Notes under the pieces: model-generated
What the model saw: the letters and a program-made list of their open reading frames with translations, nothing else
What the model was told of the DNA's origin: nothing
Database searches by the model: none
Program-made: the position numbers and the translations under genes
NCBI RefSeq assembly: GCF_006538745.1
Contig: NZ_BJLR01000030.1
Span: 62,001-126,000, forward strand
Length of the DNA: 64,000 nt
Source of the DNA: Cellulomonas cellasea
GTDB lineage: Bacteria; Actinomycetota; Actinomycetes; Actinomycetales; Cellulomonadaceae
Reading direction: 5' to 3'
In this document: positions 27,711 through 36,239 of the stretch, in pieces
Numbering within the stretch: the stretch's first letter is position 1
Layout: each line of letters begins with the position of its first letter

Positions 27711-28958
27711 ATGAGCCCCGTCACCGACGTCGTCGTCACCGGCCTCGGCGCCACCACGCCCCTCGGTGGTGACGTCCCGAGCACCTGGCAGGCCGCCCTC
27801 GCGGGCGAGTCCGGCGCCCGCCCGCTCCCCAACGACTGGGCCGAGCGGTACGAGATCGCCGTGAGCTTCGCCGCGCAGCTCAAGGTCGGCCCCGACGAGG
27901 TGCTCACGCGCCCCGAGATCAAGCGGATGGACCCCTCGGCGCAGTACGCGATCATCGCCTCGCGCGAGGCGTGGGCCGACGCCGGCAGCCCCGAGGTCGA
28001 CCCCGAGCGCCTCGGCGCGGTCGTCTCGTCGGGCATCGGCGGGATCTGGACGACGCTCGACGCGTGGGACACGCTGCGCGAGAAGGGCGGGCGCCGCGTC
28101 CTGCCCATGACCGTCCCGATGCTCATGCCCAACTCGCCCGCGGCCTACGTCGAGCTCGAGCTGGGGGCGCGCGCCGGTGCGCACGCGCTGGTCTCGGCGT
28201 GCGCGTCCGGCGCGGAGGCGATCGGGTACGCGGTCGAGATGATCCGCTCCGGCCGCGCCGACGTGGTCGTCGCCGGCGGCACCGAGGCGGCGATCCACCC
28301 CATGCCGCTCGCGGCGTTCGCGGCGTCGCGCACGCTGTCGACCCGCAACGACGACCCCGCCGCGGCGTCGCGCCCGTACGACACCGGGCGCGACGGCTTC
28401 GTGCTGGGCGAGGGCGCCGGCATCGTGGTCCTCGAGAGCGCCGAGCACGCCGCCGCCCGCGGCGCACGCGTGTACGCGAGGATCGCCGGCGTCGGCCTGT
28501 CCGCCGACGGCTACCACCTGACGTCCCCCGAGCCGTCGGGCCGCGGTCAGATCTCGGCGATGCGCGCGGCTCTCGCGGACGCCGGCGTCGACGCGGGCGA
28601 CGTGCGGCACGTCAACGCGCACGCCACGTCGACGGTCGTCGGGGACCTCATCGAGGCGCGCGGCGTCCGGGACGTGCTCGGCGCCGCCGCCGACCAGGTC
28701 GCGCTGTCCGCGACGAAGTCGATGACGGGTCACCTGCTCGGCGGCGCCGGGGCGCTCGAGACGATCTTCACGGTGCTCGCGCTGCACGAGCGCACGGCTC
28801 CCCCGACGATCAACGTCTCCGACCCGGACCCCGAGCTCGTGCTCGACCTGGTCCGCGACACCCCCCGCGCGCTGCCGGCCGACGGTCAGCTCGCGGCCAT
28901 CAACAACTCGTTCGGCTTCGGCGGGCACAACGTGGCCCTGGTGGTCACGACGGCCTGA
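27711..28958 (+). CDS. fabF: 3-oxoacyl-ACP synthase II
   Basis: Elongating condensing enzyme of type II fatty-acid synthesis. The Cys-His-His triad is visible: Cys near residue 164 (VSACASGAEAI), His near 303 (NAHATSTVVGD) and His near 340 (KSMTGHLLGGAGALE). 415 residues, ATG start after CTGGAGCACCC. N-terminus VTDVVVTGLGATTPLGGDV is typical. Last gene of the fab cluster, ending 21 bp before a hairpin terminator. fabG/fabI/fabZ are not nearby. Confidence 0.96.
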   Translation: MSPVTDVVVTGLGATTPLGGDVPSTWQAALAGESGARPLPNDWAERYEIAVSFAAQLKVGPDEVLTRPEIKRMDPSAQYAIIASREAWADAGSPEVDPERLGAVVSSGIGGIWTTLDAWDTLREKGGRRVLPMTVPMLMPNSPAAYVELELGARAGAHALVSACASGAEAIGYAVEMIRSGRADVVVAGGTEAAIHPMPLAAFAASRTLSTRNDDPAAASRPYDTGRDGFVLGEGAGIVVLESAEHAAARGARVYARIAGVGLSADGYHLTSPEPSGRGQISAMRAALADAGVDAGDVRHVNAHATSTVVGDLIEARGVRDVLGAAADQVALSATKSMTGHLLGGAGALETIFTVLALHERTAPPTINVSDPDPELVLDLVRDTPRALPADGQLAAINNSFGFGGHNVALVVTTA

Positions 28959-28979
28959 GGCACCCTCGAGCACGGCCGA

Positions 28980-29042
28980 GCACGACGACGCCCGGCCGCC
29001 GCGACCCGTGAGGGTGTGCGGTGGCCGGGCGTCGTCGTGTGC
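28980..29042. terminator. Bidirectional hairpin terminator after fabF
   Basis: The long complementary arms GCACGACGACGCCCGGCC... (28980-29002) and GGCCGGGCGTCGTCGTG... (29018-29042) form a stem of over 20 bp with one mismatch and a small bulge. It lies between the convergent fabF and DUF3145 genes and can serve both. Confidence 0.85.
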
Positions 29043-29106
29043 GGTGCGGTCGGCGTCGTGCCTGGCGGGCGTCGTGCCCGGCGGGCGTCCTGCCTGGCCG
29101 GCGGCG

Positions 29107-29607
29107 TCAGCCGACCCGGTGCAGCCAGCGCACGGGTGCCCCGGCGCCGGCGTAGCGGAACGGCTCGAGCTCGTCGTCCCACGCCTGACCCAGCGCGAGG
29201 TCGAGCTCGGCGCGCAGGCGTGCCGGGTCGGCGGCGTGCACGAGCGCCGCGCGGATGCGGTCCTCGGGGACGACGACGTTGCCGTGCACGTCCGTCTGCG
29301 CGTGGAAGATGCCGAGCTCGGGCGTGTGGCTCCACCGCGAGCCGTCGGTCCCGTGGCTCGACTCCTCGGTGACCTCGTAGCGCAGGTGGGTCCACCCGCG
29401 CAGGGCCGAGGCCAGGCGGGCGCCCGTCCCCTGGGCACCCTGCCACGACAGCTCTGCCCGGTACATCCCCGGGGCCGCGGGCTGCGGCGTCCAGTCCAGG
29501 GACACGCGTGTGCCCAGCACGTTGCCTGCCGCCCACTCCATGTGGGGGCAGAGCGCACGTGGCGCTGAGTGCACGAAAAGTACACCGCGGGTGATCGCAC
29601 CTGCCAT
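29107..29607 (-). CDS. DUF3145 family protein
   Basis: A 166-residue actinobacterial protein of unknown function. Recognisable sequence: GVLFVHSAPRALCPHMEWA, MYRAELSWQGAQGTGARLAS, LRYEVTEESSHGTDGSRWSHTP and AWDDELEPFRYAGAGAPVRWLH. The start is fixed by a strong AGGAGGG site. It sits convergent to fabF; I recall the same family beside the fab operon in other actinomycetes, suggesting a tie to fatty-acid or membrane metabolism, but no catalytic motif is evident. Confidence 0.85.
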   Translation of the reverse strand: MAGAITRGVLFVHSAPRALCPHMEWAAGNVLGTRVSLDWTPQPAAPGMYRAELSWQGAQGTGARLASALRGWTHLRYEVTEESSHGTDGSRWSHTPELGIFHAQTDVHGNVVVPEDRIRAALVHAADPARLRAELDLALGQAWDDELEPFRYAGAGAPVRWLHRVG

Positions 29608-29841
29608 GTCGCCCTCCTGACGGCTCGAGGTTCGTCTTCCCCAACGACCTCGTCCCGCAGACGGGAGTGCACCACGGCCTCGCGGCGTGCTGGTGACAGC
29701 ATGCACGATGCCCGGGGCCGGACGCCAGCGAATCCGGTTCCGCCACCCGGACGTGCACGGGTTCGGCACCCGGCCGCGCCGGTCTCGCCCCGATCCGTCC
29801 CGGTCCGTCCCGGTCAGGGTTCCGACGCGGCGGACGACCGC

Positions 29842-30327
29842 TCAGAGCTGGTCGCGGATCGCGCGCATCGCCTTCTTGCGGACCGAGCGCTCGAGCCGGT
29901 CGAGGTAGAGGTACCCGTCGAGGTGGTCGACCTCGTGCTGGAGGCACCGCGCCATGAGCTCGGTGCCCTCGACGACGACCTCGTGACCGTCGAGGTCCTC
30001 CCCCACGACGCGCGCGTACCAGGCCCGCTTGGTCGGGTACCAGAGGCCGGGCACCGAGAGGCAGCCCTCGTCGCCGTCCTGGTAGTCCTCGGACAGCTCG
30101 ACGATGCGCGGGTTCAGCACGTAGCCGATCTCGTCGTCGATGTTCCACGAGAAGGCGCGCAGCCCGACGCCGATCTGGTTGGCGGCGAGGCCGGCCCGGC
30201 CCTCGTGGTCGACGGTCTCGAGCAGGTCCGTCACCAGGGAGCGGACCCGGTCGTCCACGGTCGTGATCGGGTCGCAGGGGGTGCGCAGGACCGGGTCGCC
30301 GACCGTGCGGATCTCTCTCATCGCCAT
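29842..30327 (-). CDS. def: Peptide deformylase
   Basis: Metal-dependent removal of the N-formyl group from nascent peptides, acting before methionine aminopeptidase. All three motifs are intact: GLAANQIGV (residues 46-54), EGCLSVPG with Cys89, and QHEVDHLDG with His131, Glu132 and His135. 161 residues from [18 protein letters not shown] six bases later is an alternative. No clear Shine-Dalgarno precedes it, so a leaderless transcript is possible. The C-terminal [17 protein letters not shown] tail is normal for actinobacteria. Confidence 0.94.
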   Translation of the reverse strand: MAMREIRTVGDPVLRTPCDPITTVDDRVRSLVTDLLETVDHEGRAGLAANQIGVGLRAFSWNIDDEIGYVLNPRIVELSEDYQDGDEGCLSVPGLWYPTKRAWYARVVGEDLDGHEVVVEGTELMARCLQHEVDHLDGYLYLDRLERSVRKKAMRAIRDQL

Positions 30328-30600
30328 GCCCACGATTGTTTCATGCGGCGCTGTCCGGCTCGGGCACTCCGGAGGTCGAGGGCGTGAACCGCGAGGCCGG
30401 GCACCGCACGACGCCGCCCTCCGGGGCTCGGCGCCCGCGGGTGCGGCGCACGAGCGGCTCGTCCCACGCCGGCCTTCGAGAGCGCGACGCCGTCGGCCAC
30501 CTCGTCCCCTGCGCGCAGGGTCGCGCACGTCCCCGCGGCGAGCCAAGAACGCACGGCCATTCGGGTGACCCAGGTCACGTGAATTGGACGCGTGCACGAC
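30328..30600. other. Intergenic stretch, nothing recognised
   Basis: About 270 bp between the def start and the bldC terminator. Frames present here lack a ribosome site and family resemblance. It should contain the def promoter near 30330-30400, but no convincing element was identified. Confidence 0.4.
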
Positions 30601-30631
30601 AAAAGGCCCGGGGAATGTCCCCGGGCCTTTT
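30601..30631 (-). terminator. Intrinsic terminator downstream of bldC
   Basis: A perfect stem AAAAGGCCCGGGGA / TCCCCGGGCCTTTT (30601-30614 and 30618-30631) with a 3-nt loop. It lies 16 bp after the bldC stop; on the minus strand the stem ends in TTTT, making it the most classical terminator in the window. Confidence 0.93.
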
Positions 30632-30646
30632 GGTGAGCTGCTGTGC

Positions 30647-30874
30647 TCAGACGTCCGAACGCTGCTGCGGGACGCCCGTGAGGAGCTGACGCACCTCGTT
30701 CTCGTGGAAGCGGCGGTGCCCGCCGAGCGTGCGGACCGCCGAGAGCTTGCCCGCCTGCGCCCAGCGCGTGACGGTCTTCGGGTCGACGCGGAACATCGCT
30801 GCGACCTCACCCGGCGTGAGCAGAGCGCCCGGCATCGAGGTGGACTCGGAACGGTTGGGGGTGGTGATGGCCAT
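30647..30874 (-). CDS. bldC: BldC-type MerR-like DNA-binding regulator
   Basis: A 75-residue winged-helix protein almost entirely made of a MerR-like domain: [39 protein letters not shown], then HENEVRQLL. It strongly resembles Streptomyces BldC, a developmental repressor that binds direct repeats cooperatively. The ATG at 30874 follows AGGAGAG. The mRNA leader carries a c-di-GMP-I riboswitch ending just before this ribosome site, so translation or transcription is expected to respond to c-di-GMP. It is divergent from a GGDEF-EAL protein. In a non-sporulating relative its targets are unknown. Confidence 0.93.
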   Translation of the reverse strand: MAITTPNRSESTSMPGALLTPGEVAAMFRVDPKTVTRWAQAGKLSAVRTLGGHRRFHENEVRQLLTGVPQQRSDV

Positions 30875-30890
30875 GATGGCAACTCTCCTG

Positions 30891-30975
30891 TCGTTCGGTA
30901 GCTCGGCTGACCCCTGAGGCCCCGTGGCTTTGCGTCCCCACCTTGCGGCGGGTTTGCCGTTTCTCGCTGACGTCC
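30891..30975 (-). promoter_or_regulatory. c-di-GMP-I (GEMM) riboswitch in the bldC leader
   Basis: Read on the minus strand, the leader contains GGCAAACC, then CGCC-GCAA-GGTG (a GNRA-capped hairpin), GGGACGCAAAGCC, ACGGGGCCTCAGGGGTC and AGCCGAGCTACCG. These are, in order, the conserved joining segments, tetraloop, tetraloop receptor and P3 elements of the c-di-GMP-I aptamer as known from Vibrio Vc2. The aptamer ends about 2 nt before the bldC AGGAG site (30884-30889), favouring translational control. Its exact 5' boundary is estimated from the predicted start of transcription. Confidence 0.9.
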
Positions 30976-30978
30976 TCA

Positions 30979-31007
30979 ACTATGCATGAACCCGGACAAC
31001 TTCGCAA
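30979..31007 (-). promoter_or_regulatory. Predicted sigma70-type promoter for bldC riboswitch transcript
   Basis: Minus-strand -35 TTGCGA (31002-31007), a 17-bp spacer and -10 CATAGT (30979-30984). The expected start near 30972 falls exactly at the 5' edge of the riboswitch. Confidence 0.65.
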
Positions 31008-31487
31008 CAACCCCCCGAGGGTGAAACGTCCGGACCAGGGGGCCGTTCGGGTGAATCGATGCGCTTCGACGCCGTACATAACACGGCTTCCGCGACCGCG
31101 CATCCTGACCGCCGCGGGAGGCGCGGATGGGCCGGAGCAGACGTGCCCATGACGATCTCTCGCCCTCCGGCGCGATTCGTCCTACCCTTGGCCCAACGCC
31201 CAGGCGCGAGCGGGGCGGGTCGCCAGGTGACCACGGCGGGTGACGGGCGCCTCATCTTGTGCGGGTGAGGCGCCCGAACGCTGTCCGCGGCACCCTCCTT
31301 CCGCCCGATCGAGACCTGCGCCACACCGGCGCCACGTCCGGTCCGCCGCAGACCCGGCCAGGACCCGCGCACGGAGCGGTGCACCGGCGGCCGGCACCGG
31401 ACCGGGGCCACCTCCAGGGCACCTGACCTGCACCTCTCCCTCAAGAAGATCGCGCGCGTGCCGATGGTGCCACGGAGGAGCCCACAC
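31008..31487 (+). promoter_or_regulatory. Upstream/leader region of the GGDEF-EAL gene
   Basis: A 480-bp stretch with no supportable gene. A hairpin GGGCGCCTCA / TGAGGCGCCC (31245-31254 with 31266-31275, 11-nt loop) lies about 210 bp before the start and may be a leader structure. It does not match a riboswitch I can name. Two GGAGGAG ribosome sites (31474 and 31501) decide between neighbouring starts. Confidence 0.4.
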
Positions 31488-34400
31488 GTGGCTCGCAGCT
31501 GGAGGAGTCACGTGCCGCACACCTGGACCGTCCTCGCGCTCGCGCGCCACATCGGCGGGTTCTACCACGGTGAGCTGCTGGCGGGGCTGGTGCGGGAGGT
31601 CACCGCTCAGGGGGGCCGCGTCGTCGTCGCGCAGACCGCACCCGAGGCGCCCGAGCTCGACGAGACGGTCGTCGGCGAGACCGCCCTGTCGGTCGCCTGG
31701 GACCAGGCCGACGCCGTCGTCACGATCGCGCTGAGCGCGAGCGCGCCGTTCCTCGCGCGGATGCTCGAGCTCGGCAAGCCCGTCGTGCTCACGAGCCAGC
31801 AGGTCGACGGGGTCGAGGCGCCGGTCGCGCTCCCCGACAACCACGGCGGGACCCGCGCCGCCGTCGACCACCTGCGCGCGCACGGGCACACCCGCATCGG
31901 CTTCGTGGGCGACCTGCGCCAGTACGACTACCGCGAGCGCCACGCGGCGTACCGTGACGCGCTCGCCGCGCACGGACTGACCCCGCGCGACGAGCTCCTG
32001 GTCGTGGCCCGTGACTGGTCGGAGGCCGCGGGCGAGGACGCCGCCCGGGAGCTGCTCGCCCGCCCCGAGCGGCCCGACGCGGTCGTCACCGCGTCCGGGC
32101 ACAACGCCATCGGCCTCATCCGCACGCTCACCGCCGCCGGCGTGCGCGTGCCCGAGGACGTCGCGGTCGTCGCGTTCGACAACGTCGAGCACGGTGCCTA
32201 CGCGACGCCGAGCCTGTCGAGCGTGCACCAGCGGTTCGACGAGGTCGGCGCGCTCGCCGGCTCGCTCGTGATGCGGGCGCTGCGCGGCGAGCACGTGCCG
32301 ACCGGCGGCCACGTGGCCGCCGCCACCGTCGTCGTGCCGCGCGGCTCGTGCGGGTGCCGCGACGACCTGCTCACCGCTCGCTCGACCCCGGCGTCGCGCG
32401 TCGCCGGGGTGCCCGTGCAGCCCGAGGACCTCCACCGCACCCTGTCGACCCTGCTGGCCGGGCGGCACCCCGGCACCGTCGCCCCCGACGCGACCGCCGC
32501 GCTCGCGACGGAGCTCGACCGCCTCCTGCAGCTCGGCGACGGCCTGACCGAGGCGGACCTCGACGGCCTGCTGTCCCGCATGCACGAGGCGGCGCTGGAC
32601 GCCGACGCGCTGCACCGGGTCACCTCCGTGCTCACCGAGCACGTGCAGCGCCTCATGAGCGCGGGCACGTCGACGGGCGCGAGCCCGCACGCCGCCGCGC
32701 TGAGCCGCGTGGCCGCAGCGCTCTGGCGGCTGCAGAACCACGGCTCCGTGCAGCGCTCGCACGCCCTCGCGCACCATGTGCTCGAGGGCTCGGACGTCGC
32801 GGCGGCGCTGCTGCGCGCGGACGCGGACGCCGCGCGCGGTCTCGGCTGGCTCACGCACACGCACTCCCGCGCGGGGCTGCTCGCGCTGTGGGACGACGCC
32901 GCACCCGGCGCGCCGCTGCGGCTCGCGGGCGTGCACGACCCCGCCGGACTGCTCGACCACCACGTCGGCGAGGATCTCGACCGGCGCCGGTTCCCGCCGT
33001 CCGACCTCGTGGGGGCGGCCGACGGCGCGCAGGGCGAGGTGTGCCTCGTCGTGCCGGTCCGGACCGCGACCCGGCGCTGGGGGCTGCTCGCCGTGCTCGG
33101 CGTCGTGAACTCCCGGTCGAGCCACGAGGCGTACCACCACTGGGCGACGCTGCTGGCCTCGGTGCTCGAGGGCGAGGAGCTCGCGCTGAGCGCGCGCGCG
33201 AGCGAGGCCCGCTACGCGCACGCGGCACGAGCCGCGAACGACGGCCTCTGGGAGCTCGACGTCGCGACGCGCGCCATGCACGTGTCGCCGCGCGGCCGCG
33301 AGATCCTCGGCCTGGACCCCGACGCGCCCGCCCGCATGGAGCGCTGGACGGAGGTGACCCACCCCGACGACCAGGGGCGGGTGCGCGCCGCCTTCGCCCA
33401 GGCGCTCGCCGACCCGGAGGTCCCCGTCGAGGTCGAGTACCGGCTGCGCAGGCCCGACGGGGACTACCGGTGGGTGCTCAGCCGCGGGCTCGGCGTCGCC
33501 ACCGGCCCGTCGGGGCAGGCGGCGCGGCTCGTCGGCTCGCTCAGCGACATCCACCCGCGCAAGGAGCTCGAGGAGCAGCTGCGCGCGGCGGCGCTCTACG
33601 ACCACCTGACCGGCCTGCCGAACCGCCGGCTGTTCCTCGAGCGGCTCACGGCCGCGGTCGAGCAGCACCGCCGCGAGCCCGGGTCGCGGTTCGCGGTCCT
33701 GTTCTTCGACCTCGACGGCTTCAAGCTGGTCAACGACTCGCTCGGGCACCTCATGGGCGACCAGCTGCTGCTCGCCGTCGCCGAGCGCCTGCGCGCCCAG
33801 GTCCGCGGCGTCGACACGGCCGCGCGCTTCGGCGGCGACGAGTTCGCGGTCCTGCTGTCCGAGCCGGAGCCCGACGAGCTGCTCGCGATCGCCCAGCGCA
33901 TCCAGGAGCGGATCTCCGCACCCGTCGAGCTCGCCGGGCACGAGGTCGAGGTCACGGCGAGCGTCGGGGTCGCGACGTCGTCCGGGGAGTACACCGACCC
34001 CGAGGACGTGCTGCGCGACGCCGACATCGCGATGTACGACGCCAAGGGCAGCGAGCGCGGCTCCGCGTCCGTGTTCGACCCGACGATGCACGTGCGCGCG
34101 ACGGTGCGGCTGCGGGCCCGCGGCGAGCTGCGCACGGCGCTCGCGCGCAGCGAGTTCGTCGTGCACTACCAGCCCATCGTGGCGCTCGACGGCTCGGGGC
34201 TCGAGCACTTCGAGGCGCTCGTGCGCTGGGAGCACCCCGAGCGCGGGCTGCTCCTGCCCGGGGACTTCCTGCCCGCGATGGAGGACAACGCGACGATCGT
34301 GACGCTCGGGAGCTGGGTCGTCGACGAGGTGTGTCGGCAGATCGCCGCCTGGTCGCTGGACTACCCGGGGGCGGTCGCGGTGTCCGTCAACCTCTCCCAC

Positions 34401-34910
34401 CGCGAGTTCTGGGCGCCCGCGCTGCTGCGGACCGTGACCGACTCGCTCGCGCGCCACGGCGTGCCCGCGCGCAGCCTGATCCTCGAGATCACCGAGTCGG
34501 TGATCATGGCCGACCCGACCGTCGCGCGGAAGGTCATGGCCGACCTGCGGGAGCTCGGCGTGCGGCTGCACATCGACGACTTCGGGACCGGGCAGTCCTC
34601 GCTGAACGCGCTGCGGACGTTCCCGGTCGACGCGCTGAAGATCGACGGCGCGTTCATCCGCGAGCTCGAGGTCGTCGAGCAGACCACCGAGCTCGTGCGG
34701 ATCATCGTCGAGATGGGCCGGGTGCTCGGCATCGAGGTCGTCGCCGAGTGCGTCGAGACGCCGTCGCAGGCGGACCGCCTCCGGTCCATGGGCTGCGCGA
34801 ACGCGCAGGGCTGGCTCTACGCACGCGCGCTGCCCGGCGCGGAGGCCGGTGCGCTGCTCGGGCACTCCCTCGCGTCGGAGGCCGTCGAGGCCGCGGGCCC
34901 GGGGCGCTGA
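31488..34910 (+). CDS. Sensor GGDEF-EAL protein with LacI-type ligand-binding domain
   Basis: Cytoplasmic c-di-GMP turnover protein of about 1,140 residues. Domains: a periplasmic-binding-protein/LacI-type sensor without its HTH (about 10-290: TWTVLALARHIGGFYHGEL, VAVVAFDNVEHGAYATPSLS, HVPTGGHV); a helical/GAF-like stretch (300-565); PAS (570-690, ending LVGSLSDIHPRKELEEQL); GGDEF (700-865) with intact RFGGDEF at 781-786 and an RxxD inhibitory site (RGVD) five residues before it; and EAL (885-1130) with intact EAL at 909, EITES, DDFGTG and KIDGAF. Both catalytic activities look possible. GTG at 31488 (GGAGGAG, 7-nt spacing) was chosen; GTG 31512 and 31458 are alternatives. A small-molecule ligand, perhaps a sugar, may set the synthase/phosphodiesterase balance. 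Confidence 0.9.
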   Translation: MARSWRSHVPHTWTVLALARHIGGFYHGELLAGLVREVTAQGGRVVVAQTAPEAPELDETVVGETALSVAWDQADAVVTIALSASAPFLARMLELGKPVVLTSQQVDGVEAPVALPDNHGGTRAAVDHLRAHGHTRIGFVGDLRQYDYRERHAAYRDALAAHGLTPRDELLVVARDWSEAAGEDAARELLARPERPDAVVTASGHNAIGLIRTLTAAGVRVPEDVAVVAFDNVEHGAYATPSLSSVHQRFDEVGALAGSLVMRALRGEHVPTGGHVAAATVVVPRGSCGCRDDLLTARSTPASRVAGVPVQPEDLHRTLSTLLAGRHPGTVAPDATAALATELDRLLQLGDGLTEADLDGLLSRMHEAALDADALHRVTSVLTEHVQRLMSAGTSTGASPHAAALSRVAAALWRLQNHGSVQRSHALAHHVLEGSDVAAALLRADADAARGLGWLTHTHSRAGLLALWDDAAPGAPLRLAGVHDPAGLLDHHVGEDLDRRRFPPSDLVGAADGAQGEVCLVVPVRTATRRWGLLAVLGVVNSRSSHEAYHHWATLLASVLEGEELALSARASEARYAHAARAANDGLWELDVATRAMHVSPRGREILGLDPDAPARMERWTEVTHPDDQGRVRAAFAQALADPEVPVEVEYRLRRPDGDYRWVLSRGLGVATGPSGQAARLVGSLSDIHPRKELEEQLRAAALYDHLTGLPNRRLFLERLTAAVEQHRREPGSRFAVLFFDLDGFKLVNDSLGHLMGDQLLLAVAERLRAQVRGVDTAARFGGDEFAVLLSEPEPDELLAIAQRIQERISAPVELAGHEVEVTASVGVATSSGEYTDPEDVLRDADIAMYDAKGSERGSASVFDPTMHVRATVRLRARGELRTALARSEFVVHYQPIVALDGSGLEHFEALVRWEHPERGLLLPGDFLPAMEDNATIVTLGSWVVDEVCRQIAAWSLDYPGAVAVSVNLSHREFWAPALLRTVTDSLARHGVPARSLILEITESVIMADPTVARKVMADLRELGVRLHIDDFGTGQSSLNALRTFPVDALKIDGAFIRELEVVEQTTELVRIIVEMGRVLGIEVVAECVETPSQADRLRSMGCANAQGWLYARALPGAEAGALLGHSLASEAVEAAGPGR

Positions 34911-34971
34911 CCGCGGCCCGCAGACGTCGGCGCCGACCCGTCGTGTCGGTGCACCGTCCTACCGTGGCGGG

Positions 34972-35376
34972 ATGTCGGACGCGCGCGAGTGGACGGTCGA
35001 GGACCACCTGACGGGCGCAGCGCCGGAGCACGTCGCGCTGTGCCGCCGGGTCGAGGAGCTCCTCCTCGGGATGGGCGACGTGCACCGCAGCGTCTCGCGG
35101 ACCACGATCACGTTCGTCGGGACGCGGCGTGGGTTCGCCGGTGCGCGACCCACCTCGCGCGGGGTCCGCGGCTACCTGGACCTCACGCGCACGCTGCCCG
35201 ACGACCCGCGCGTCACGAACGTGAGCCCGTACACCGCCCGGCTGTTCGTGCACCAGTACCTCCTGCGCGACGAGACCGACCTCGACGACACGTTCGTCGG
35301 GTGGCTGCGCGAGGCGCACGCCGTCGGGCAGGGCGCGCACCTGCGCCGCCCGGCGGACCCGGGTGCGCGGCCCTGA
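34972..35376 (+). CDS. DUF5655 domain protein
   Basis: A 134-residue protein with the DUF5655 pattern: WTVEDHLTGAAPEHVALCRRVEELL, HRSVSRTTITFVGTRRGFAGARP, GYLDLTRTLPDDPRV and HQYLLRDETDLDDTFVGWLREA. The family is small, alpha/beta and of unknown function, sometimes linked to DNA methylase-like contexts elsewhere. ATG start 61 bp after the GGDEF-EAL gene; possible read-through but no overlap. Confidence 0.75.
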   Translation: MSDAREWTVEDHLTGAAPEHVALCRRVEELLLGMGDVHRSVSRTTITFVGTRRGFAGARPTSRGVRGYLDLTRTLPDDPRVTNVSPYTARLFVHQYLLRDETDLDDTFVGWLREAHAVGQGAHLRRPADPGARP

Positions 35377-35465
35377 CCTGCCGCGACGCCGCCGCTCCCC
35401 CTGCGGTCCGCGTCCCCCCGGGCGATACTCGGCGTGACGCACACCGGGACCCGAAGGAGACGCTC

Positions 35466-35987
35466 GTGACGACCAGCTCGCCCTCCCGCGCCAAGCACCC
35501 GCGCAACGCCGTCGCCGGGCCGTACGGCCACCCGTTCCACCCGATCCTCATCACCGTGCCGATCGGCTCCTGGGTCGCGAGCCTCGTGTTCGACCTCGTC
35601 TCGCGCATCACGACCGACGGCTCGGCGTTCGTCACCGGCGCGACGTGGCTGATCGGCATCGGGATCGTCGGCGCGCTGCTCGCCGCCGTGTTCGGGTTCC
35701 TCGACCTCATGACGATCCCGCAGCGGACCAAGGCGTACCGCACCGCGCTCACGCACATGACGCTCAACCTCGTCGTCGTCGTGCTCTACGCCGTGAACCT
35801 CGGGCTGCGCCAGGGCGAGGAGGGCGACGCGATCAGCACCGTGCCGCTCGTCCTGTCGCTCGTCGCGCTGGGCGTGCTCGGTGCGTCGGGCTGGCTCGGC
35901 GGCAAGCTGTCCTACCGGTACGGGGTCCGCGTCGCCGACGAGGGCACGCAGGCCGAGGGCTTCCACGTGCAGGCGCCGAAGAGCTGA
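35466..35987 (+). CDS. DUF2231 membrane protein
   Basis: A 173-residue membrane protein with four hydrophobic helices (about 28-45, 55-80, 95-112, 120-140). The conserved N-terminal PYGHPFHPILITVPIGSWVASLVFDL carries two His near the first helix, the DUF2231 signature; these may bind metal or haem. Another His follows in TALTHMTLNLVVVVLY. GTG start after GAAGGAGACGCTC. It ends 18 bp before a hairpin terminator. Function unknown. Confidence 0.85.
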   Translation: MTTSSPSRAKHPRNAVAGPYGHPFHPILITVPIGSWVASLVFDLVSRITTDGSAFVTGATWLIGIGIVGALLAAVFGFLDLMTIPQRTKAYRTALTHMTLNLVVVVLYAVNLGLRQGEEGDAISTVPLVLSLVALGVLGASGWLGGKLSYRYGVRVADEGTQAEGFHVQAPKS

Positions 35988-36005
35988 CGCCGCTGACGCC
36001 GAACC

Positions 36006-36037
36006 GGGCGGCACCGGCCCGCGTGCCGGTGCTGCCC
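36006..36037 (+). terminator. Hairpin terminator after DUF2231 gene
   Basis: Stem GGGCGGCACCGGC / GCCGGTGCTGCCC (36006-36018 and 36025-36037), 13 bp with one G-U, 6-nt loop. It separates the DUF2231 gene from the LPMO gene. The remaining 200 bp to the LPMO start hold no element I can name. Confidence 0.75.
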
Positions 36038-36239
36038 GCTTCCGGCTCCGTTGCATAAACGCTTCGGACGCTTCCCCTCCCCCGGGCTGCGTGTGACGGT
36101 CGAGCACGAACCGGCCCCGTAGCCCGGGAAGCGCCTGTCGCGACGGTCACGTCCGCACATCGTCGTGCGACGTCCCGCGCGAGGCGCGACACCCTCGTCG
36201 TCCCGGCTCCGGTCCGCTCGTCGAGCACCTGGAGGATGC

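Noticed and set aside
23703-28958. Possible polyketide synthase cluster because of malonyl transferase, ketosynthases and carrier protein
   Set aside because: The set fabD-fabH-acpP-fabF with FasR-like regulator is the primary fatty-acid operon; no ketoreductase, cyclase or tailoring genes are present.
31182-34865. A 1,227-residue minus-strand frame opposite the GGDEF-EAL gene
   Set aside because: Repetitive Arg/Val/Ala/Gly composition without domains; the plus-strand gene has intact catalytic motifs.
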